Source: Winslowiella toletana
GTDB taxonomy: Bacteria; Pseudomonadota; Gammaproteobacteria; Enterobacterales; Enterobacteriaceae
Assembly (NCBI RefSeq): GCF_032164335.1
Contig: NZ_CP134152.1
Coordinates: 1,736,001 to 1,800,000, forward strand
Direction: 5' to 3'
DNA: 64,000 nucleotides
The first letter of the stretch is position 1. Each line of letters starts with the position of its first letter. Position numbers and translations under genes: made by a program. Positions 57,255-64,000 of the stretch are shown in pieces. Under the pieces are notes generated by a model. The model searched no databases. It was not told the DNA's origin and saw nothing but the letters and a program-made list of their open reading frames with translations.

Positions 57255-57440
57255 AAACACTCCTTATAACTAAAAGTTATTGATTAAACTTATTTCAGAA
57301 CAGATGAAGCTATCCTGACAGAGCAGGGAGGGGCGTTTAAATGATTTATCCGGCAAATCTAAGCCAGTTTTCAGATAAGGAGAGCAATCCACGGTAAGAA
57401 CAGAGAAAACGTTTGCCTTTATTCGGCGAGATTTGTTTTA
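57255..57440 (-). promoter_or_regulatory. ssu operon control region
   Basis: An exact inverted repeat ATAACT/AGTTAT with a three-base centre (57266-57280) lies directly before the ssuE ribosome site. E. coli ssu transcription needs the LysR-type activator Cbl and is blocked by sulfate through CysB. The repeat has a LysR-like T-N-A symmetry, but it overlaps the leader, so an activator role is uncertain. Confidence 0.45.
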
Positions 57441-57468
57441 GATCCTGTTTTTTCTTTTGTTTATCCCG

Positions 57469-57511
57469 GATAATACCGCCCCGTTTGGCCACCGGGAATC
57501 CAGGAGAGTGT
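57469..57511 (+). promoter_or_regulatory. pyrD promoter and pyrimidine-sensitive leader
   Basis: A GATAAT -10 (57469-57474) is followed by the likely start cluster CCCCG (57479-57483), then a GC-rich leader that can pair CCCG with CGGG before the SD AGGAGAG (57501-57507). In E. coli pyrC and pyrD, CTP level shifts the start within such a C/G cluster, and only the longer, C-started transcript folds over the SD. The arrangement here looks the same; this is inferred. Confidence 0.55.
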
Positions 57512-58522
57512 ATGTACTATCCCATCGTTCGTAAGGCGCTGTTTCAGCTCGATCCAGAGCGGGCGCATGAACTGACTTTTCAGCAGCTGCGCCGACTATC
57601 CGGCACCCCCTTTTCCGCCCTAATCCGACAGAAACTACCGAACAAACCGGTGAAGTGTATGGGGCTGACATTTAAGAACCCGCTGGGGCTGGCCGCAGGG
57701 CTGGATAAAAACGGCGAATGTATCGATGCTTTTGCCGCGATGGGCTTTGGGTTTGTCGAAATTGGCACCGTCACCCCGCGCCCACAGGCCGGTAACGACA
57801 AGCCGCGCATGTTTCGTATTGTCGAAGCTGAAGGGATTATTAACCGCATGGGTTTTAATAACCTCGGGGTGGATCATCTGGTCGAGAACGTTAAAAAAGC
57901 TCATTTCGACGGTATTCTCGGCATTAATATCGGCAAGAATAAAGACACGCCGGTAGAGCAGGGCAAAGACGATTATTTAATCTGCATGGAGAAGGTCTAT
58001 CCCTACGCCGGTTATATTGCCATCAATATATCCTCACCGAACACGCCAGGTTTACGCACCCTGCAATATGGTGAAGCGCTGGACGAATTGCTGGCTGCGA
58101 TCAAAATTAAGCAGCAGGAACTGGAAAAAATTCACCACAAATATGTTCCTGTGGCGGTGAAGATCGCGCCGGATCTCTCTGAAGAAGAGTTGATCCAAAT
58201 AGCGGAGAGTTTGCTGCGTCATAATATTGATGGCGTGATCGCCACCAATACCACCCTCGACCGTTCGCTAGTGGCCGGATTAAAACATTGCGACGAAGCG
58301 GGTGGACTCAGCGGGCGCCCGGTACAGTTACGCAGCACCGAAGTGATTCGCCGCCTGGCACAGGAGCTGCAGGGGCGCATCCCAATTATCGGCGTGGGCG
58401 GCATTGATTCTCTGGTTGCGGCGCGGGAAAAAATCGCTGCCGGAGCCACACTGGTGCAAATATATTCTGGTTTTATCTATAAAGGACCGCCACTGATTAA
58501 GGAAATAGTGTCACAACTGTGA
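57512..58522 (+). CDS. pyrD: Dihydroorotate dehydrogenase (quinone)
   Basis: PyrD oxidises dihydroorotate to orotate at the inner membrane, passing electrons to quinone (class 2). The 336-residue protein begins [23 protein letters not shown], the amphipathic membrane-associating N-terminus, and has [16 protein letters not shown], the catalytic Ser region [14 protein letters not shown] and [17 protein letters not shown]. The ATG at 57512 follows AGGAG; the longer frame from 57413 includes the leader and is rejected. Confidence 0.98.
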   Translation: MYYPIVRKALFQLDPERAHELTFQQLRRLSGTPFSALIRQKLPNKPVKCMGLTFKNPLGLAAGLDKNGECIDAFAAMGFGFVEIGTVTPRPQAGNDKPRMFRIVEAEGIINRMGFNNLGVDHLVENVKKAHFDGILGINIGKNKDTPVEQGKDDYLICMEKVYPYAGYIAINISSPNTPGLRTLQYGEALDELLAAIKIKQQELEKIHHKYVPVAVKIAPDLSEEELIQIAESLLRHNIDGVIATNTTLDRSLVAGLKHCDEAGGLSGRPVQLRSTEVIRRLAQELQGRIPIIGVGGIDSLVAAREKIAAGATLVQIYSGFIYKGPPLIKEIVSQL

Positions 58523-58719
58523 TGCGGCTCTGATACTGTTCTACGCTAAATTAGCCAGGGGCTTTATTTCTGCCGCTGGCTCGTTTATATTTTATCCCGA
58601 TTCATCAATATTTAGTCTATATTCATTTTTGCCGCTACGTTTCATCTTCGGCTTATGCAGAGGTTTTGAATACAAAACTCCAGGCAAGAGTAACAATTTA
58701 TTTCTTTAAAGGGCGTACC
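58523..58719 (+). promoter_or_regulatory. pyrD-zapC gap
   Basis: These 197 AT-rich bases hold no supported gene. An AAAGGG ribosome site precedes the zapC ATG. A zapC promoter is presumed. Confidence 0.35.
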
Positions 58720-59265
58720 ATGAGAATTAAACCTGACGACAACTGGCGCTGGTTTTTTGACGCAGAGCATGATCGCATGATGCTCGATCTGGCAGATGGT
58801 ATGCTGTTCCGTTCCCGTTTCCCGCGCAAAATGTTAACCCCGGATGCTTTCAGCGTCTCTGGCTTTTGCGTCGACGATGCCGCACTGTTCTTCAACTTTG
58901 ACGAAAAATGCCGACAGGCCGGGCTGAAAGCCGAACAACGCGCTGAGCTGGTGCTGAATGCACTGGTGGCAACCCGCTTTCTCAAGCCGTTAATGCCGAA
59001 AAGCTGGCATTTTGAAAGTTATCATCACGTTGAATGGCGTCCGGGTGAGGGCGACATGGTCAAGGTGCAGCTGTGCGAGAATGGCGAGCAGGCACGTCTG
59101 CTGGTGGTAGAAACCGGTGAGAGTGCGGCGCTCTGTTTGTTAGCCCAGAGCCAGTTGACATTGGCCGGGCGCAGTATGGTGCTGGGCGATGCGATTAAAA
59201 TTATGCACGACCGCCTGGTTCCGCACGTGAAGAAAGAGTCGGTGAGTTACGATCAGGCGGTTTAA
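58720..59265 (+). CDS. zapC: Cell division protein ZapC
   Basis: ZapC binds FtsZ and promotes bundling and Z-ring stability. The 181-residue protein begins [30 protein letters not shown] and contains the conserved [22 protein letters not shown]. The ATG at 58720 matches E. coli; 18 extra upstream codons are not conserved. Confidence 0.96.
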   Translation: MRIKPDDNWRWFFDAEHDRMMLDLADGMLFRSRFPRKMLTPDAFSVSGFCVDDAALFFNFDEKCRQAGLKAEQRAELVLNALVATRFLKPLMPKSWHFESYHHVEWRPGEGDMVKVQLCENGEQARLLVVETGESAALCLLAQSQLTLAGRSMVLGDAIKIMHDRLVPHVKKESVSYDQAV

Positions 59266-59291
59266 CGCCGGGTCTGTTCGGCGTTCCAGTA

Positions 59292-60401
59292 TTAAGCCAG
59301 CTCAATATCGCCCGCAGGAATACAGCTACACGCCAGAATAGTGCCGTCATCACGAATCGCACTCTGTTTCATGGCTTTCACTTCTCCGGAAACCAGCGTC
59401 ATTTTGCAACTGCCACATATTCCGGCGCGACAGGAGTAAGGAATACGATGGCCCTGCATCTCTAACTGTTCCAGCAGCACTTGCTGATTGTTACCGCTGA
59501 ACTGCCCGCCCTGATAAGCAATGGTCACCGCCGTTTCTGCCTGTTGTTCGACCGCCAGCGTTTCTACCACCTGACCAGCGCCATAAATACGCGGTGTTTT
59601 GGTTTGCAGAATCTCCAGCCGATCGCCAACGCGGATCACGCCGCTGTTGCGGGCAATAAGATTAAGGCCAAAATCGACATCGCCGCTGTCATCGCCCGCG
59701 CTGCGGAATTTTTGCAAGCTGGCCAGCGGTTCACCGCTGGGATGTTTGCGTCCGCGATCCGGGCTGATGGTGGTAAATACGCAGCGGCTGCAAGGTTTGG
59801 GGACATCAAAGGTAATATCACCAATGCGCACCACTGACCAGCCGTCTTCGGCCCAGGCGCTGGCCCCGCTGACCACCAGGTTAGGGCGGAACTGCTCCAG
59901 TTTAACGCTGGCCGGGCAGCGCTGTTGCAGATCGAACAGTGAGGCATCATTGACTAACAGATAGGGAAAGCCGTCGGCAAATCCAAGTGGAGTCTGCGGA
60001 TGTTTTTTCACCCGGCGAGTCATTTCCGGCCCGACCCAGCGCAGCTGTACCGGACGCGGAAAAAAACCGCTCAGCCAGTGATTGATGGTTTCCGGCGCGA
60101 TCAGTGCGGTAAAATGGTTGCCCCAAACCTGGGTGGCGGCCGATTCAGCGGCAAAGTCGGCAAAACGAATGCTGGCGCTGCTGCCATCCGGCGCTTGCAG
60201 ATACAGGCCATCAATCGTCAGCGCCGGGGTGAACAGCACGATTTCCGGAAACTGGCGCGCGGTAATAAAGGTGCCATCCGGCTCGGTAATCATAAAAATG
60301 CGGTCAAATGCCAGACCGCTCTCCAGCGCCTGGGCGTGCGACAGCTGCAAGCCGCGCATCGACTTGACCGGGTGAATAAACAGGCGCGACAAGGTAATCA
60401 T
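59292..60401 (-). CDS. ycbX: YcbX, MOSC domain protein fused to a 2Fe-2S ferredoxin domain
   Basis: YcbX is a molybdenum-cofactor-linked enzyme that reduces N-hydroxylated bases such as 6-hydroxylaminopurine in E. coli. The 369-residue protein has an N-terminal beta-barrel, a MOSC domain with the molybdopterin Cys in [10 protein letters not shown], and a C-terminal plant-type ferredoxin with CRAGICGSC and a fourth Cys in ILACSC. The ATG at 60401 ([17 protein letters not shown]) is preferred because GGAGAG is well placed. Confidence 0.96.
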   Translation of the reverse strand: MITLSRLFIHPVKSMRGLQLSHAQALESGLAFDRIFMITEPDGTFITARQFPEIVLFTPALTIDGLYLQAPDGSSASIRFADFAAESAATQVWGNHFTALIAPETINHWLSGFFPRPVQLRWVGPEMTRRVKKHPQTPLGFADGFPYLLVNDASLFDLQQRCPASVKLEQFRPNLVVSGASAWAEDGWSVVRIGDITFDVPKPCSRCVFTTISPDRGRKHPSGEPLASLQKFRSAGDDSGDVDFGLNLIARNSGVIRVGDRLEILQTKTPRIYGAGQVVETLAVEQQAETAVTIAYQGGQFSGNNQQVLLEQLEMQGHRIPYSCRAGICGSCKMTLVSGEVKAMKQSAIRDDGTILACSCIPAGDIELA

Positions 60402-60547
60402 GGGGCTCTCCATGCTTGAGCGGGTAGTCTGAAGCGAAAATCGGCTAAAAGCGGATAAATCGTCGGACGAAAAGAAGCTAACTTTATGACATGCGTCTGT
60501 GATTAGCTATAATGCGCAACAATTTTCTCAGGACAGTAAGTGACGAT

Positions 60548-62665
60548 ATGAATTCTCTGTTTGCCAGTACGGCGCGTGGGCTCGAAGAGCTATTGAAAAG
60601 TGAACTGGAAGCGCTGGGTGCGCAAGACTGCCAGGTCGTCCAGGGCGGCGTACATTTTCAGGGAGACGATCGTTTACTCTATCAAAGCCTGATGTGGAGT
60701 CGACTGGCGTCGCGTATTCTGCTGCCATTAACCGAGTGCGGTGTTTACAGCGATCTGGACCTGTATATTGGCGCGCAGGTGATCGACTGGACCGCAATGT
60801 TCGACAGCGACAGGACTTTTGCCGTCCACTTCAGCGGCACCAATGAAGTGATCCGCAACAGCCAGTTCGGTGCGCTGAAAGTGAAAGATGCCATCGTTGA
60901 CAGCTTCACGCGTAAAAATTTGCCGCGTCCGAATGTCGATCGCGAACAGCCCGATATTCGCGTAAACGTCTGGTTGAATAAAGACACTGCCAGCATTGCC
61001 CTCGATTTGAGTGGCGATGGCCTGCATCAGCGCGGCTACCGTCAGCAGGCCGGTCAGGCACCGTTAAAAGAGAACCTGGCGGCCTCAATCGTGCTGCGCT
61101 CCGGCTGGCAGCCGGGTACGCCGCTGCTCGATCCAATGTGTGGTTCAGGTACGCTGTTGATTGAAGCGGCGATGATCGCCAGCGATCGTGCACCAGGTCT
61201 GCATCGTACCCACTGGGGATTCCTCGGCTGGAACAAGCATAATGAAGAATTGTGGCGTGAAGTCACCAGTGAAGCTCAGGTGCGCGCGCGTCGCGGCCTG
61301 CAGGAAACCACTTCCCGCTTCTATGGTTACGATAATGATTCACGCGTAATGGAGCGCGCGCGCGCGAATGCCCGTCGTGCCGGTCTGGCCGATGTGATCA
61401 GCTTTAACGTGCAGGATGTGTTGCAACTGACCAATCCATTGCCGGAAGGGCCAACCGGCACCGTGCTGAGTAACCCGCCATACGGCGAGCGTCTCGAGAG
61501 CGAGCCGGCGTTGATTGCACTGCACTCCCAGCTGGGTCGCATTATGAAAAGCCACTTTGGTGGCTGGAATCTGTCGCTGTTCAGCGCATCACCGGAGCTG
61601 TTAAGCTGCCTGCAACTGCGTGCCGATCGCCAGTTCAAAGCGAAAAACGGCCCGCTGGACTGCGTACAGAAAAACTATCAGCTGGCGGTCAACAGCTCGC
61701 CAAACGCGGTAGGGCAGATCGCGGAAGATTATGCCAACCGCCTGCGTAAAAATCTGAAGAAACTGGAAAAGTGGGCGAAGCAGGAAGGCATCGAATGCTA
61801 CCGTATTTACGACGCCGATCTGCCAGACTACAACGTGGCGGTCGACCGCTACGGTGACTGGGTCGTGGTGCAGGAGTATGCGCCGCCGAAAACTATCGAT
61901 CCAAATAAAGCTCGTCAGCGCCTGTTCGACGTCATTTCTGCCACCCTGAGCGTGCTTAATCTGCCAGCTAACAAGCTGGTGATGAAAACGCGTGAAAAGC
62001 AGAAGGGTAAAAGCCAGTATCAGAAACTGGGTGAGAAGGGCGATTTCTTTGAAGTTTCGGAATTTAATGCAAAATTATGGGTCAACCTGACCGACTATCT
62101 CGATACCGGCCTGTTCCTTGACCACCGCGTGGCGCGTAAAATGCTTGGCCAGATGAGCAAAGGTAAGGATTTCCTTAACCTGTTTGCTTACACCGGCAGC
62201 GCCAGCGTACATGCCGGGCTGGGCGGTGCGCGCAGCACCACTACCGTGGATATGTCACGGACTTATCTGGAGTGGGCAGAGCGCAACCTGCGCCTGAATG
62301 GCCTGACCGGCCGTCAGCATCGTCTGATGCAGGCAGATTGCCTCAGCTGGCTGCGCGAAAGTCAGGAGCAGTTCGATCTGATCTTTATCGATCCACCGAC
62401 TTTCTCCAACTCAAAACGTATGGAAGAGAGTTTTGATGTTCAGCGCGATCATCTGGCGCTGATGACCGACCTGAAGCGTCTGTTACGTAAGGGCGGCACC
62501 ATCATGTTCTCCAACAATAAACGCGGATTCAAAATGGACCAACAGGGACTGGCGTCACTGGGTCTGAATGCGCAGGAAATTACGGCCAAAACCCAGTCGC
62601 AGGATTTTGCCCGCAACCGTCAAATTCATAACTGCTGGCTGATTACTCATGCTGGTAAGGAATAA
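60548..62665 (+). CDS. rlmL: Bifunctional 23S rRNA methyltransferase RlmKL
   Basis: This fused enzyme makes m2G2445 (RlmL half) and m7G2069 (RlmK half) in 23S rRNA. The 705-residue protein has an N-terminal THUMP domain, the first methyltransferase with [17 protein letters not shown] and SNPPYGERL, and the second with [14 protein letters not shown] and IDPPTFSNS. The ATG at 60548 matches E. coli. uup begins six bases after its stop. Confidence 0.98.
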   Translation: MNSLFASTARGLEELLKSELEALGAQDCQVVQGGVHFQGDDRLLYQSLMWSRLASRILLPLTECGVYSDLDLYIGAQVIDWTAMFDSDRTFAVHFSGTNEVIRNSQFGALKVKDAIVDSFTRKNLPRPNVDREQPDIRVNVWLNKDTASIALDLSGDGLHQRGYRQQAGQAPLKENLAASIVLRSGWQPGTPLLDPMCGSGTLLIEAAMIASDRAPGLHRTHWGFLGWNKHNEELWREVTSEAQVRARRGLQETTSRFYGYDNDSRVMERARANARRAGLADVISFNVQDVLQLTNPLPEGPTGTVLSNPPYGERLESEPALIALHSQLGRIMKSHFGGWNLSLFSASPELLSCLQLRADRQFKAKNGPLDCVQKNYQLAVNSSPNAVGQIAEDYANRLRKNLKKLEKWAKQEGIECYRIYDADLPDYNVAVDRYGDWVVVQEYAPPKTIDPNKARQRLFDVISATLSVLNLPANKLVMKTREKQKGKSQYQKLGEKGDFFEVSEFNAKLWVNLTDYLDTGLFLDHRVARKMLGQMSKGKDFLNLFAYTGSASVHAGLGGARSTTTVDMSRTYLEWAERNLRLNGLTGRQHRLMQADCLSWLRESQEQFDLIFIDPPTFSNSKRMEESFDVQRDHLALMTDLKRLLRKGGTIMFSNNKRGFKMDQQGLASLGLNAQEITAKTQSQDFARNRQIHNCWLITHAGKE

Positions 62666-62671
62666 GTTTTT

Positions 62672-64000
62672 ATGTCACTGATCAGTATTCATGGTGCTTA
62701 CCTGTCATTCAGCGATGCGCCGCTGTTGGATAACACTGAGCTTCATATCGAAGAGAATGAACGCGTCTGTCTGGTAGGCCGTAATGGCGCCGGTAAATCG
62801 ACGCTGATGAAAATTATCAACGGCGAACAGCCTCTGGACGATGGCCGTATCATTTACGAACAGGATCTGATTGTTGCCCGCCTGCAGCAGGATCCACCGC
62901 GTAACGTCGAGGGTTCGGTGTATGACTTTGTCGCTGAAGGTGTCGCCGAGCAGGCTGAGCATCTGAAGGCCTATCACGCAATTTCCCATGTGGTGATGGA
63001 AGATCCGAGCGATAAAAACCTTAACGAGATGGCGCGTCTGCAAACGATTCTCGATCACCAGAATCTGTGGCAGCTCGAGAGCCGCATTAATGATGTGCTT
63101 GAGCAGATTGGCCTGCAGGCCGATGTGCCACTCTCTTCACTGTCCGGAGGCTGGCTGCGTAAAGCGGCGCTGGGTCGTGCGCTGGTCAGTAATCCGCGCG
63201 TGCTGATGCTCGATGAGCCAACGAACCACCTCGATATTGAAACTATCGACTGGCTGGAAGGATTCCTGAAAACCTTCCAGGGCAGCATCGTATTTATTTC
63301 CCACGACCGTTCCTTTATTCGCAATATGGCAACCCGCATTGTCGATCTCGATCGCGGCAAGCTGGTTTCCTGGCCGGGTGATTACGACCAGTATCTGCTG
63401 GGTAAAGAAGAAGCGCTGCGCGTGGAAGAGATGCAGAATGCCGAATTCGACCGTAAACTGGCGCAGGAAGAGGTCTGGATTCGTCAGGGCATTAAGGCGC
63501 GTCGTACCCGTAATGAAGGCCGCGTGCGCGCATTAAAAGCCTTACGTCGCGAGCGTTCTGAGCGCCGCGAAGTAATGGGCAAAGCCAATATGTCGGTGGG
63601 CGAAGCCAGCCGTTCAGGCAAAATCGTCTTTGAGCTGGAAAATGTCGATTACGGCATCTCGGGTAAACAGCTGGTTAAAGATTTCTCGGTACAGGTGCAG
63701 CGCGGCGACAAGATTGCACTGGTTGGCCCGAACGGCTGTGGTAAAACCACCTTACTGAAGCTGATGCTCGATCAGCTGAAAGCCGACAGCGGCCGTGTGC
63801 ATATTGGCACCAAACTGGAAGTGGCTTATTTCGATCAGCACCGTGCTGAACTCGATCCGGACCGCACCGTGATGGATAACCTTGCCGAAGGTAAGCAAGA
63901 AGTGCTGGTAAATGGTAAGCCGCGCCACGTACTGGGTTATTTGCAGGACTTCCTGTTCCACCCGAAACGCGCAATGACTCCGGTACGTGCGCTGTCCGGT
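62672..64000 (+). CDS. uup: ABC-F ATPase Uup (5' part, cut by window edge)
   Basis: Uup is an ABC-F protein with two ABC domains and no membrane part, linked to ribosome function and to the frequency of transposon precise excision. The first 443 codons are present, open to the right edge. MSLISIHGAYLSFSDAPLL starts the protein. Walker A motifs GRNGAGKST (first domain) and GPNGCGKTT (second domain) and the first signature LSGGWLRKAALGRAL with LMLDEPTNHLD are visible; the last bases encode VRALSG, entering the second signature. It is likely cotranscribed with rlmL. Confidence 0.97.
   Translation, partial: MSLISIHGAYLSFSDAPLLDNTELHIEENERVCLVGRNGAGKSTLMKIINGEQPLDDGRIIYEQDLIVARLQQDPPRNVEGSVYDFVAEGVAEQAEHLKAYHAISHVVMEDPSDKNLNEMARLQTILDHQNLWQLESRINDVLEQIGLQADVPLSSLSGGWLRKAALGRALVSNPRVLMLDEPTNHLDIETIDWLEGFLKTFQGSIVFISHDRSFIRNMATRIVDLDRGKLVSWPGDYDQYLLGKEEALRVEEMQNAEFDRKLAQEEVWIRQGIKARRTRNEGRVRALKALRRERSERREVMGKANMSVGEASRSGKIVFELENVDYGISGKQLVKDFSVQVQRGDKIALVGPNGCGKTTLLKLMLDQLKADSGRVHIGTKLEVAYFDQHRAELDPDRTVMDNLAEGKQEVLVNGKPRHVLGYLQDFLFHPKRAMTPVRALSG

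Overview
The window is a stretch of core chromosome from a gammaproteobacterium of the order Enterobacterales. Every protein-coding gene has a recognisable Escherichia coli K-12 counterpart, and most are in the K-12 order for the block cydC to uup. Lrp, RpsA, IhfB, MukE and AspC look nearly identical to the K-12 proteins. Other genes (ycaI, ldtD, ycaQ, the ftsK linker, the ompF loops) have diverged clearly, and several genes found in K-12 are missing. This fits a relative outside Escherichia/Salmonella, perhaps Erwinia- or Pantoea-like. The genus is an inference; no rRNA or marker comparison was possible.

Layout. 1-3209 (-): cydC (cut by the left edge), cydD, trxB. 3731-11465 (+): lrp, ftsK, lolA, rarA, serS. 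11780-19295: ycaD (+), then pflA, pflB, focA and ycaO (-). 19638-25184 (+): serC-aroA, cmk, rpsA, ihfB. 25397-32714 (+): ycaI, msbA-lpxK, ycaQ, ycaR-kdsB. 32803-33579 (-): elyC. 33706-41006 (+): cmoM-mukF-mukE-mukB in a tightly overlapped operon. 41159-44346 (+): ldtD, mepK, ycbL. 44428-50060 (-): aspC, ompF, asnS, pncB. 50327-52942 (+): pepN. 52980-57254 (-): ssuEADCB. 57512-64000: pyrD and zapC (+), ycbX (-), rlmL (+) and uup (+, cut by the right edge).

Functional themes. Chromosome segregation and division: FtsK, MukBEF, ZapC, IHF-beta. Envelope assembly: LolA, MsbA, LpxK, KdsB, ElyC, LdtD/MepK, OmpF. Translation: SerS, AsnS, RpsA, RlmL, CmoM, Uup. Anaerobic mixed-acid fermentation: FocA, PflB, PflA. 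Amino-acid, nucleotide and cofactor synthesis: SerC, AroA, AspC, Cmk, PyrD, PncB. Sulfur scavenging: SsuEADCB. Redox and DNA repair: TrxB, CydDC, RarA, YcaQ.

I saw no rRNA, tRNA, CRISPR array, insertion sequence, prophage, integrase or toxin-antitoxin module, and no convincing undescribed multi-gene system. The observations worth a second look are regulatory and architectural: a LexA-type box before ftsK, an FNR-type box at class II spacing before focA, OmpR-like sites before ompF, structured leaders before rpsA and pyrD, a recurrent GC-rich hairpin at gene ends, a 33-nt tandem duplication in the ftsK linker, and the missing K-12 genes dmsABC, ycaC, ycaMNK, ycaP and ycbJ.
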